From: Clostridium sp. DL-VIII
GTDB lineage: Bacteria; Bacillota; Clostridia; Clostridiales; Clostridiaceae
Assembly: GCF_000230835.1 (NCBI RefSeq)
Contig: NZ_CM001240.1
Coordinates: 327,001-391,000 of the forward strand
Direction of reading: 5' to 3'
Length of the DNA stretch: 64,000 nt
The notes under the pieces were generated by a model, which saw only the letters and a list, made by a program, of their open reading frames with translations, did no database searches and was not told the origin of the DNA. This document shows, piece after piece, positions 24,419-32,827 of the stretch (the stretch's first letter is position 1; every line of letters begins with the position of its first letter). Position numbers and translations under genes: made by a program.

Positions 24419-26341
24419 TTGGGAGATAATTTAGTTTATAAAATTTTAAAGAGTCATGTTGTTGAGGGAGAATTAAAGGCCGGAGAACCTATTGCATTAA
24501 AGATCGATCAGACTTTAACTCAAGATTCCACTGGAACTATGGCATATCTTCAATTAGAAGCTATGGGCATAGACAGAGTAAAGACTAAAAAGTCAGTAGC
24601 ATTTATAGATCATAATATGTTGCAACAGGGCTTTGAAAATGCAGATGACCATAAGTTCATTCAAACAGTTGCATCTAAATATGGAGTATATTTCTCTAAA
24701 CCAGGTAATGGAATATGTCACCAAATATTTTTAGAAAGATTTTCAACTCCAGGAGATACATTGATAGGATCTGACAGCCATACACCAACAGCAGGTGGAG
24801 TTGGTATGCTTGCTATGGGTGCAGGTGGATTAGATGTTGCTCTTGCTATGGGAGGCGGAGCTTATAACATAAACACTCCTAAGGTTGTAAAAATTGAACT
24901 TACTGGAAAGTTAAACCGAATGGTGGCAGCAAAAGATGTCATTCTAGAAGTATTAAGAATATTAACCGTAAAAGGTGGAGTTGGTAAAGTTTTTGAATAT
25001 GCTGGTGAAGGAGTTAAGACACTTTCAGTTCCAGAAAGAGCTACTATAACTAATATGGGAGCTGAACTTGGTGCTACTACTTCAATTTTTCCAAGTGATG
25101 AAAGAACATTAGAATTTTTCAAGGCACAAGGAAGAGAAAAGGACTTTATAGAATTTAAGCCAGATGCAGATGCTGCGTATGATGAAGTAATCACAATTAA
25201 TTTAAGTGAATTAACTCCACTTACAGCTAAGCCACACAGCCCAGATAATGTTGCTAAAGTTAGTGAAGTAGGTAATATTAAAGTTGACCAAGTCGTTATA
25301 GGAAGTTGTACTAACTCTTCTTATGAAGATTTAATGAAGGTTGCTAAGATATTAAAAGGAAATAAGGTTCATCCAAATGTAAGCTTAGTAATTGGTCCAG
25401 GTTCAAGACAAGTTATGGAAATGATAGCTAGAAACGGTGCATTAGCGGATATAATCAGTTCAGGAGCGAGAATTCTTGAGAATGGCTGTGGACCATGCAT
25501 TGGTATGGGGCAGTCACCTGGAACTGATGCGATTTCACTTAGAACTGTAAATAGAAATTTCTATGGTAGAAGTGGAACATTATCAGCACAAATATATATA
25601 GTAAGTCCTGAAACAGCTGCAGTTTCAGCTATAAATGGGGTTTTAACTGATCCGACAGAAGTAGATGTAGATTTAACAATAGATATGCCTAAGGAATTCT
25701 TAATAGATGATTCTATGATTTTAGCACCAGCACCAACTAATGCTGAAGTTGAAGTTGTTAGAGGTCCTAATATTAAACCATTCCCAGTAAGTGCAGCCTT
25801 AGCTGAAGAATTAGATGGGAAAGTATTAATAAAAGTTGAAGACAATATTACAACGGATCACATTATGCCTTCAAATTCGAAGTTATTACCATTTAGATCA
25901 AATATACCGTATCTTGCAGAATACTGTTTTAATACAGTAGACACAGAATTTCCTAAGAGAGCTAAGGAATTTAATGGTGGATTTATAATTGCAGGAGGAA
26001 ACTATGGTCAAGGTTCAAGTAGAGAACATGCTGCATTAGCGCCTCTTTACTTAGGAGTTAAGGCAGTTATAGCTAAATCATTTGCAAGAATTCATAAGGC
26101 TAACTTAATTAACAATGGAATAATTCCAATGGAGTTTAAGAATGAAGAAGATTATGATGGTATTAATCTAATAGATGATTTAAAGATAGAAAATATTCAA
26201 ACTGCATTAGATTCAGGAATAGTTATAGTGAAGAACTTAACTAAAGGAATTGAATTTGAAGCAAAAGTTGATTTGACAGAAAAAGAAATTGCAGTTATTA
26301 AGGCTGGCGGAAGACTTAATTATGTAAAAGCAAACAGCTAG
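24419..26341 (+). CDS. Aconitase family hydratase
   Basis: A 640-residue [4Fe-4S] hydro-lyase that isomerises citrate to isocitrate, or possibly homocitrate. The large domain (about 1-420) carries GSDSHTPTAGGVGMLA and the cluster ligands in GSCTNSS and NGCGPCIGMG; the swivel domain (about 470-630) has the substrate loop NYGQGSSREHAALAP. Both halves are fused, and the length matches the short, Aquifex-type aconitase rather than AcnA/AcnB (about 900). The start is a TTG preceded by GGGGGAAG, 18 bp behind the synthase gene. The operon closes with a 17-bp terminator. Confidence 0.9.
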   Translation: MGDNLVYKILKSHVVEGELKAGEPIALKIDQTLTQDSTGTMAYLQLEAMGIDRVKTKKSVAFIDHNMLQQGFENADDHKFIQTVASKYGVYFSKPGNGICHQIFLERFSTPGDTLIGSDSHTPTAGGVGMLAMGAGGLDVALAMGGGAYNINTPKVVKIELTGKLNRMVAAKDVILEVLRILTVKGGVGKVFEYAGEGVKTLSVPERATITNMGAELGATTSIFPSDERTLEFFKAQGREKDFIEFKPDADAAYDEVITINLSELTPLTAKPHSPDNVAKVSEVGNIKVDQVVIGSCTNSSYEDLMKVAKILKGNKVHPNVSLVIGPGSRQVMEMIARNGALADIISSGARILENGCGPCIGMGQSPGTDAISLRTVNRNFYGRSGTLSAQIYIVSPETAAVSAINGVLTDPTEVDVDLTIDMPKEFLIDDSMILAPAPTNAEVEVVRGPNIKPFPVSAALAEELDGKVLIKVEDNITTDHIMPSNSKLLPFRSNIPYLAEYCFNTVDTEFPKRAKEFNGGFIIAGGNYGQGSSREHAALAPLYLGVKAVIAKSFARIHKANLINNGIIPMEFKNEEDYDGINLIDDLKIENIQTALDSGIVIVKNLTKGIEFEAKVDLTEKEIAVIKAGGRLNYVKANS

Positions 26342-26369
26342 CTATAAAATAGCGGTATAGTACAAATTA

Positions 26370-26412
26370 AAAAACTCAAGAATTTATTAAGATTAAATTC
26401 TTGAGTTTTTTA
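26370..26412 (+). terminator. Terminator of the synthase-aconitase operon
   Basis: A perfect 17-bp stem AAAAACTCAAGAATTTA (26370-26386) with its complement (26394-26410), 7-nt loop, T-run. Confidence 0.92.
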
Positions 26413-26637
26413 TATAAATTTCTTTTATAAAATTTAAGAGATAATAATAAATTACTAAAGAAGAATGAACTGTTATATTAAGATAAGTATTTAAATAACT
26501 AATCATTTATAAGTACTGTTAATCATTGTAAGATTATTTAGAATATATTATGTAAATATATTTATAGGTAGGTTATAATTAATTAATAAGAGGATTTTTA
26601 TGTGATAATATAAAGCAGTTAGAAAGAGGTCGTTATT

Positions 26638-27147
26638 ATGGAAGAAACTATAAGATTATCTGGGATAGCCTATGAAAGTTTGGTGAATGGACCAGGTATG
26701 AGAAGAGTATTTTTTGCTCAAGGATGCAAACATAATTGTAAGGGCTGCTTTAACCCGGATACTCATGATTTTACTGGTGGTGAAGAAAGATCAATTGATT
26801 CGCTTATAAAGGATACATTAGAAAACCCAATATTAAGTGGAGTTACATTCAGTGGAGGGGATCCATGGGAACAGGCTGATAAATTCGCTATTATGGCAAA
26901 AGCTTTTAAAAAAGCAAAACTAAGTGTTTGGAGTTATACAGGATATACTTATGAATATATTTTAGAAAATAAGGAAGTAAGACTAGGCTGGAACGATTTA
27001 TTGAATAATATTGATGTTTTAGTAGATGGGAAGTTTCAAGAGGAGAAGCATGAAGATGGACTTAAATTTAGGGGATCAAGTAATCAAAGAATAATAGATG
27101 TTCAAGAGAGTTTAAAAAAAGGAATTATAGTAATTAAAGAGTATTAA
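26638..27147 (+). CDS. nrdG: Anaerobic ribonucleotide reductase activating protein
   Basis: A 169-residue radical SAM enzyme that generates the glycyl radical on NrdD. The cluster-binding motif is GCKHNCKGC (Cys30, 34, 37), the SAM-binding FSGGDPW is near residue 76, and a short C-terminus follows. The length is typical for class III activases. GAGGT lies upstream of the ATG. It stands apart from nrdD, with the citrate/homocitrate synthase and aconitase genes between, so it needs its own promoter; no NrdR-like box was found upstream. Confidence 0.95.
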   Translation: MEETIRLSGIAYESLVNGPGMRRVFFAQGCKHNCKGCFNPDTHDFTGGEERSIDSLIKDTLENPILSGVTFSGGDPWEQADKFAIMAKAFKKAKLSVWSYTGYTYEYILENKEVRLGWNDLLNNIDVLVDGKFQEEKHEDGLKFRGSSNQRIIDVQESLKKGIIVIKEY

Positions 27148-27194
27148 TAATATGAGGTTTTTGATTATATATTTTAATTCGAGGAGGAAACATT

Positions 27195-28073
27195 ATGATC
27201 TATTCTTTAGAAAATGCATGTATTAAAATTACAGCTAGTACACATGGGGGAGAAATACATTCAATAAAAAGCATCAATGAGGAAATTGAATATTTATGGA
27301 ATGGAGATCCAGAGTATTGGAAATATCATGCACCAATATTATTTCCTATAGTAGGGAAGGTTATAGATTCAAAATATAGAGTTGATGGAAAGATATATGA
27401 ATTACCACAACATGGACTAGCTAGGACATCAGAATTCAAATTAATTTCAAAAACAGAGGATGAAATAATTTTTGAATTAAATTATTCAGAGGAGTCGCTA
27501 AAGGTATATCCATATAAGTTTTCATTGAAATCAAAGTATAAGTTGGAAGATAATACTGTGAATGTTACCTATAGTGTTAAAAATACAGATGATAGAACAA
27601 TATATTTTTCAATAGGTGCTCATCCAGCGTTTATATGTCCTATTGATAATACTAACGATACATTAGAAGATTGCTATCTTCAATTCAATGAAAGAGAATC
27701 AAGTAAGAAAATGATTATTACAAAGGATGGATATCTTTCTCATAAGAGGGATAAGTGTTTAAATTCTACGGATAAACTTATGTTATCAAAAGACTTATTT
27801 AAGGACGATGCATTAGTATTTGATGATTTAAAATCTGATAAAATAACAATAAGATCAAAGAATAATGATAGAGCATTAATTGTTGACTTTGAAGAATTTA
27901 CTTATATGGGAATTTGGGCACCAAAAGATGGAGCACCATTTGTGTGCATAGAGCCTTGGTTTGGACATGCAGATTATGAAAACTTTGAAGGTGAACTTAG
28001 TGAAAAAGAAGGCATATTGTCATTGAAACCAGGAAAAGAATTTAGTTGTACTTATAAAATAACGGTTATATAA
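27195..28073 (+). CDS. Aldose 1-epimerase family protein (LacX-like)
   Basis: A 292-residue cytosolic protein of the galactose mutarotase beta-sandwich superfamily, probably acting on the anomeric carbon of a sugar or sugar phosphate. The motif APILFPIVGKV, the DGKIYELPQHGLAR region with a candidate catalytic His, and SIGAHPAFICP are typical of the LacX/YphB subgroup. GAGGAGG precedes the ATG. It follows nrdG by 47 bp and ends at a terminator. The substrate is not deducible; no sugar operon surrounds it. Confidence 0.88.
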   Translation: MIYSLENACIKITASTHGGEIHSIKSINEEIEYLWNGDPEYWKYHAPILFPIVGKVIDSKYRVDGKIYELPQHGLARTSEFKLISKTEDEIIFELNYSEESLKVYPYKFSLKSKYKLEDNTVNVTYSVKNTDDRTIYFSIGAHPAFICPIDNTNDTLEDCYLQFNERESSKKMIITKDGYLSHKRDKCLNSTDKLMLSKDLFKDDALVFDDLKSDKITIRSKNNDRALIVDFEEFTYMGIWAPKDGAPFVCIEPWFGHADYENFEGELSEKEGILSLKPGKEFSCTYKITVI

Positions 28074-28116
28074 AGTTACATTTAAGCTTTAAAATTTGAC
28101 TTGAAATAGAATAAGT

Positions 28117-28172
28117 AAAAATAATTCACAGAAAGTATTAATAAAACCTATATATCTGTGGATTATTTTTAT
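28117..28172 (+). terminator. Terminator after the mutarotase-like gene
   Basis: AAAATAATTCACAGA (28117-28131) pairs with TCTGTGGATTATTTT (28155-28169), with one G-U, followed by T-rich sequence. Confidence 0.75.
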
Positions 28173-28306
28173 TTACATGTGGACAAATTAAAAAAGAATA
28201 AAATAGAAGTATGAAAAACGTTACAATTATTTACTTAAAATCAATAAAGAGTAATAAAATTAGCTCGATAAAATTACCATGAGATAAATAAATGGGAGAG
28301 ATTTTC

Positions 28307-28513
28307 ATGGTGGTTAAGATAAGTAATAAGGATATACACAGGTACACCTTCAAAAAGAGGGAAATATATTTAAAGTCAAAAAAAATTAAAAAAGAGAATA
28401 TGTCTTTTGGAGAAGTACTGGGGGAGATACAAGTGCTTAAAGAAAAAGGCATTATAACTATAGAAAACGTTAATATATACATATCTAAAGCCATAATGAA
28501 AAATAAAAAGTAA
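28307..28513 (+). CDS. Small basic protein of unknown function
   Basis: 68 residues, very Lys/Ile-rich, no membrane segment, beginning MVVKISNKDIHRYTF. The ATG at 28307 is preferred to the in-frame ATG at 28292 because GGGAGAG lies six bases before it. It ends in a strong bidirectional terminator, which supports a real transcription unit. Family not recognised. The high charge suggests a nucleic-acid or protein partner, but nothing more can be said. Confidence 0.55.
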   Translation: MVVKISNKDIHRYTFKKREIYLKSKKIKKENMSFGEVLGEIQVLKEKGIITIENVNIYISKAIMKNKK

Positions 28514-28550
28514 GATAAAACATAATTGAAATATTTTTATCTTACTTTTT
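28505..28550. terminator. Bidirectional terminator between small gene and gtrA-like gene
   Basis: A perfect 16-bp stem AAAAAGTAAGATAAAA (28505-28520) with its complement (28535-28550). It overlaps the stop codons of both convergent genes. Confidence 0.92.
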
Positions 28551-28962
28551 ACTCTGTATTAATATTTTTAGTGTTAAACGCAAAAAATTTTATTAATAAA
28601 AATGTAATTGGAACGCCAATAATTGCTGCTAGTAAATATGCGAAAAGTTTTTGTATTCCAAAAGCACTACAGATAATCACAACAATATATTGAATTATGA
28701 AATTAGGCATGGATGATATTGTGAATTTAATGAACTTTCTAAGACTGAGAGTTTCTTTAAAGGTGATAAAACTATTTAAAATATAAGATATAATCAGTCC
28801 TGAAATATATCCAGGCAAAAATGCTATGGTTGCATTCAAAAAACTAGAATATATATATGAAAATACAGTTCCATTAAATGTATTTATAATTCCGATTATA
28901 ATAAATATGATAAATTGCTTCGAAATAAAAGTATCTTTAACTTTTTTTATAATATTATTCAT
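28549..28962 (-). CDS. GtrA family membrane protein
   Basis: 137 residues with four hydrophobic segments, the GtrA/DPMS3 family. Members are proposed to flip polyprenyl-phosphate-linked sugars across the cytoplasmic membrane or to anchor a partner glycosyltransferase. Family features include FIIIGIINTFNGTVF in the first helix and SYILNSFITFKETLS. It starts 9 bp after the stop of the GT2 gene and is surely co-transcribed with it, an arrangement like gtrB-gtrA. The ribosome binding site is weak, suggesting translational coupling. Confidence 0.88.
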   Translation of the reverse strand: MNNIIKKVKDTFISKQFIIFIIIGIINTFNGTVFSYIYSSFLNATIAFLPGYISGLIISYILNSFITFKETLSLRKFIKFTISSMPNFIIQYIVVIICSAFGIQKLFAYLLAAIIGVPITFLLIKFFAFNTKNINTE

Positions 28963-28971
28963 GTAAAATAC

Positions 28972-29937
28972 CTAACTATCCCTTTTATTAGTATTAATTA
29001 ATTTATCAGCAATAATAAACCTAGGTCTTCTTTTAGTTTCATTATATATTTTACCAATGTATTCACCTATAACTCCAAGTGATAAAAGCTGTATACCTCC
29101 AAGCATCCAAATTGATAAAGTTAGTGACGTCCAACCGGTCACTGTAGTGCCTAAAAATTTGACTATTAGAGAATAAATAGAAGCGATTCCGCTAATAAAA
29201 AATATTGTAAAACCGAGAAAAGTTATTATTCTTATTGGTTTTATGCTAAGAGAGGTTATTCCATCTAGGGCAAAAGCAATCATTTTCTTTAATGGATATT
29301 TAGATTCCCCAGCAAAACGTTCATGGCGTTCATATTCAACAATTGAATATTTATAGCCTATTAAGGGAATCATCCCTCTAAGAAATAAATTAACTTCCTC
29401 GTATTGACTTAATCCATCTAAGGCCCGTTTGCTCATAAGCCTATAATCAGCATGATTATAAACCATATCAACACCAAGACCATTCATAAGCTTATAAAAA
29501 GCTAATGCAGTTGATCGTTTAAAGAAAGTATCAGTTTGTCTAGAGCATCGTACTCCATAAACAATATCACAGCCACTATAATATTGTTCAACAAATTTAT
29601 CTATAACATCCACATCATCTTGTAAGTCAGCATCTAATGAAATAGTCATATCTGCATATTCCTTAGCAGTCATAAGTCCCGCTAGTAAAGCGTTTTGATG
29701 TCCTCTATTTCTTGATAAGTTGATTCCTGAAAAGATAGTATTTTTTACATTGAGTTCCTCAATTATACTCCAGGTTTTATCATTTGAACCATCGTTGACA
29801 AATAGAATTTTACTCTCATCAGAAATAAGGTTATTTGCAATCATATAATTTATTTTTTCTAGCAGCCTTTTGGAAGTCTCATGTAAAACTTCTTCTTCAT
29901 TATAGCAAGGAATTACAAGGTATAGTATATCATTCAT
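28972..29937 (-). CDS. Family 2 polyprenyl-phosphate glycosyltransferase (GtrB/DPM1-like)
   Basis: 321 residues. An N-terminal GT-A catalytic domain opens with LYLVIPCYNEEEVL, carries the DADLQDD metal-binding motif near residue 97, and is followed by two C-terminal membrane helices. It probably transfers a hexose from a nucleotide sugar to undecaprenyl phosphate at the inner face of the membrane. The start MNDILYLV is chosen because GGAGGCG stands 7-8 bases upstream; the longer frame from 29973 has no such site. It is paired with the GtrA-like gene. Possible uses are glycosylation of teichoic acid, surface polymers or flagella; no acceptor gene is nearby. Confidence 0.9.
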   Translation of the reverse strand: MNDILYLVIPCYNEEEVLHETSKRLLEKINYMIANNLISDESKILFVNDGSNDKTWSIIEELNVKNTIFSGINLSRNRGHQNALLAGLMTAKEYADMTISLDADLQDDVDVIDKFVEQYYSGCDIVYGVRCSRQTDTFFKRSTALAFYKLMNGLGVDMVYNHADYRLMSKRALDGLSQYEEVNLFLRGMIPLIGYKYSIVEYERHERFAGESKYPLKKMIAFALDGITSLSIKPIRIITFLGFTIFFISGIASIYSLIVKFLGTTVTGWTSLTLSIWMLGGIQLLSLGVIGEYIGKIYNETKRRPRFIIADKLINTNKRDS

Positions 29938-30003
29938 AAAGTCGCCTCCAGTAGACATTATATAAAATTTCACATTACTATTATTAACATATTATCAAGA
30001 AAT

Positions 30004-31089
30004 TTATAACTCGTATTTTATATTTTTTATGACTAATGAAGTGATATCTATCAAATTAATTTCTGTATCTATTGTATTAGCATTAGAGCTTTTAATTATT
30101 TTTACAATTGGTCTTAGAGGAAAACCAGGTAACGTTTCTTGAACCACAGCTATATCGCCATTACTTAATTCTACTAATGTGCCTTTAGAAAAAGGAATTA
30201 CTATCTTGCAGAAGGTATTAACTATATCATAATCAAATGCTTTTCCTGCGTTGGACATTAAATATTCTAAAACATCGCTTGGAAACAATGCTCTTTTATT
30301 TGGTCTGCCAGCGGATAAAGAATCATAAGCATCAGTAATGCTGACAATTTTACTTAACATGTTTATTTCATCATTATGTAAGCCTTTAGGATATCCTAAT
30401 CCATCTGGTCTTTCATGATGTTGTAAGGTTATCATCTTACTATGTGCGCTTAAATTATAAGAGTCAGATAAATACTTATATCCTAAGGTTGGGTGTTGCT
30501 CTAGAATTGAAATTTCATCTGGAGTCAGCTCCTCTTTCGTCATTAAAATTTCTTTAGAAATAAATGATTTACCTATATCATGAAGTAAAGCACCTATGCA
30601 AAGATTTTGTAATTGCCTTTTTGGAAGCTTTAAGGCAATACCAAGGACAAGAGACATTATAGCTACGTTAACAGAATGTGCATAGATATAATTATCCATA
30701 CTCCTAATATCTACTAGTGGAATCAATACATTTTTATTGCTTAAAATATTTTCAAGCAAGTTTTCTGCCGTGTCTCCAATATTTTCAAAATACGCAGCTT
30801 CCTTTTTTGAGAATTTATCAGCAACGGTAAGTCTATTTATATTTGAAAAGGCTTCTTTTATTGTTAAAATTGCATTTTGTCTTAATTCAGGTTTAATAAT
30901 ATCTTCGATTTCTTCAGAACTATATTCATCAACTATATATATTGATAGAATGTTTATTTCTTTTATCTTAGAAATAATTCCCTGACTTAAAACTACACCG
31001 GCTTTTACTAAGACTCTACCATTATAATCATATAATGTTTTACCCATAATTGTATTAGGCTTTACGCATTCAATTGGAACCAATCTCAT
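30004..31089 (-). CDS. HD-GYP domain protein, probable cyclic-di-GMP phosphodiesterase
   Basis: 361 residues. The C-terminal HD-GYP domain (about 125-320) has His138, the HD pair at 170-171 in LLHDIGK, HH in TLQHHERPDG and the GYP motif at 232-234 (GLGYPKG), so the catalytic set looks complete for hydrolysis of cyclic-di-GMP. The N-terminal ~120 residues form a small domain seen before HD-GYP in clostridial proteins. There is no receiver or membrane segment. GAGGAGAAG precedes the ATG. It lies 66 bp upstream of the GT2 gene on the same strand, so c-di-GMP turnover and surface glycan synthesis may be linked. Confidence 0.9.
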   Translation of the reverse strand: MRLVPIECVKPNTIMGKTLYDYNGRVLVKAGVVLSQGIISKIKEINILSIYIVDEYSSEEIEDIIKPELRQNAILTIKEAFSNINRLTVADKFSKKEAAYFENIGDTAENLLENILSNKNVLIPLVDIRSMDNYIYAHSVNVAIMSLVLGIALKLPKRQLQNLCIGALLHDIGKSFISKEILMTKEELTPDEISILEQHPTLGYKYLSDSYNLSAHSKMITLQHHERPDGLGYPKGLHNDEINMLSKIVSITDAYDSLSAGRPNKRALFPSDVLEYLMSNAGKAFDYDIVNTFCKIVIPFSKGTLVELSNGDIAVVQETLPGFPLRPIVKIIKSSNANTIDTEINLIDITSLVIKNIKYEL

Positions 31090-31392
31090 AACTATCTTCT
31101 CCTCAAGTGTTTTGATTATATTACAATTTCCAACACAGTCTATAATTAAATACTAAATATAATAGTAGTATATCAATAAATTTTACATATTTGTAGTGGT
31201 ACAAGAGAAAAATATATTATTATTTGTCTTGAAATGCCGCAATTATCAAGTAAATAGGGAAAAAAATAATTTAGAGAAGTTTAGAGGAATATTTAAAATT
31301 TTCTCACTATTTGGAGCGATAAATTTATTACTTAATACCTGAATTGTGTTATAATATTATAGAAAATAAAATATCACAAGGGGGCTTTTTTA
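31090..31392. other. Divergent intergenic region between the HD-GYP gene and serC
   Basis: Carries promoters in both directions. For serC a TATAAT is at 31350-31355, with only a poor -35 upstream. For the HD-GYP gene a TATAAT is readable on the minus strand close to its start. No riboswitch or T-box pattern was found. Confidence 0.45.
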
Positions 31393-32475
31393 ATGTCAAG
31401 AGTTTATAATTTTTCGGCAGGACCGGCTGTGTTACCAGAGGAGGTTCTTAAGGAAGCAGCTGAAGAAATGTTAGATTACAACGGCACTGGTATGTCAGTT
31501 ATGGAAATGAGTCATCGTTCCAAAGCTTTTGAGGGGATTATTACCGAGGCCGAAAAAACATTAAGAGAATTATTAAATATTCCAAGTAATTACAAGGTAT
31601 TATTCCTTCAAGGTGGGGCATCACAACAATTTGCAATGATTCCAATGAATCTAATGAAAAATAAAGTTGCAGATTACATTAAAACAGGGCAATGGGCAAA
31701 GAAGGCAGCAGCTGAAGCAGCTATATATGGAAAAGTTAATATAATAGCATCTTCAGAGGACAAAACGTACACATATATACCAGATTTAAAGAATTTAAAA
31801 ATTTCTGATGACGCTGACTATGTGTATATATGTCATAATAATACAATTTATGGTACAAGCTATAAAGAATTGCCCGATGTAGGAGATAAGATTCTAGTAG
31901 CAGATATGTCATCTGATTTCTTATCTCAACCGGTAGACGTATCAAAATATGGATTAATTTTTGCAGGTGCTCAAAAGAATGTAGGACCAGCAGGGGTTGT
32001 CGTAGTAATAGTTCGTGAAGATTTACTTACTGATGATGTACTACCAGGAACTCCTACAATGCTAAAGTATAAAACTCATGCTGATAATAACTCATTATAT
32101 AATACACCACCAGCATATGGAATATATATATGCGGAAAAGTATTTAAATGGCTTAAGAATAAAGGCGGCTTAGATGCAATGAAGAAGATAAATGAAGAAA
32201 AGGCTGCGATTCTTTATGATTTCCTTGATTCAAGCAGTATGTTCAATGGAACAGTTGTAAAGAAGGACCGTTCATTAATGAATGTACCTTTTGTAACTGG
32301 CTCAGATGAGTTAGATGCTAAGTTCGTAAAAGAAGCTAAAGAAGCAGGTTTTGAAAACTTAAAAGGCCATAGAACTGTTGGTGGAATGAGAGCAAGTATA
32401 TATAATGCTATGCCAACAGAAGGTGTTAAAGCTTTAGTTGAATTTATGAAGAAATTTGAAGCAGAAAATAAATAG
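31393..32475 (+). CDS. serC: Phosphoserine aminotransferase
   Basis: A 360-residue PLP enzyme of fold type I that converts 3-phosphohydroxypyruvate and glutamate to phosphoserine and 2-oxoglutarate; it can also serve pyridoxal phosphate synthesis. Family signatures: YNFSAGPAVLPEEVL at the N-terminus, SVMEMSHRSK, FLQGGASQQFAM, the PLP lysine in IFAGAQKNVGPAG near 196, and HRTVGGMRASIYNAM at the C-terminus. Length is standard. GGGGGC precedes the ATG. A terminator follows directly, so serA, often its partner, is not co-transcribed here. Confidence 0.96.
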   Translation: MSRVYNFSAGPAVLPEEVLKEAAEEMLDYNGTGMSVMEMSHRSKAFEGIITEAEKTLRELLNIPSNYKVLFLQGGASQQFAMIPMNLMKNKVADYIKTGQWAKKAAAEAAIYGKVNIIASSEDKTYTYIPDLKNLKISDDADYVYICHNNTIYGTSYKELPDVGDKILVADMSSDFLSQPVDVSKYGLIFAGAQKNVGPAGVVVVIVREDLLTDDVLPGTPTMLKYKTHADNNSLYNTPPAYGIYICGKVFKWLKNKGGLDAMKKINEEKAAILYDFLDSSSMFNGTVVKKDRSLMNVPFVTGSDELDAKFVKEAKEAGFENLKGHRTVGGMRASIYNAMPTEGVKALVEFMKKFEAENK

Positions 32476-32499
32476 AAAATATTATATTTAAGATAATTA

Positions 32500-32543
32500 A
32501 AAGAACGTGTATTTTATCTTTTGATAAGATACACGTTCTTTAT
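32500..32543 (+). terminator. Terminator of serC
   Basis: AAAGAACGTGTATTTTATC pairs with GATAAGATACACGTTCTTT, a stem of about 19 bp with a short loop, then a T-rich tail. Confidence 0.92.
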
Positions 32544-32729
32544 TTAAAATATAATTAACTCTATACCAATTTCATCTATAAGTAAATTATGATAGTATGT
32601 ATTTTCAATTAATTCCTATATTTGCAATAAAAATGAGTCTGATTAATCAATTATATAAGTTAATAGGGAGGTGTATTAGTAAACAACTATATTTAATTTC
32701 TTATTTATTCTAATCAATATATGTAACAT

Positions 32730-32767
32730 AAAAAAAGAGAAGTAAAATAACTTTACCCCTCTTTTTA
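32730..32767 (-). terminator. Terminator of asnS
   Basis: On the minus strand AAAAGAGGGGTAAA pairs with TTTACTTCTCTTTT (two G-U), followed by a T-run. The stretch 32544-32729 holds nothing else that I can support. Confidence 0.85.
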
Positions 32768-32827
32768 CTCATTATAAAACAATAATGACATTATAACACG
32801 AATTCAAGTGTTTTAAATATCAATTAA

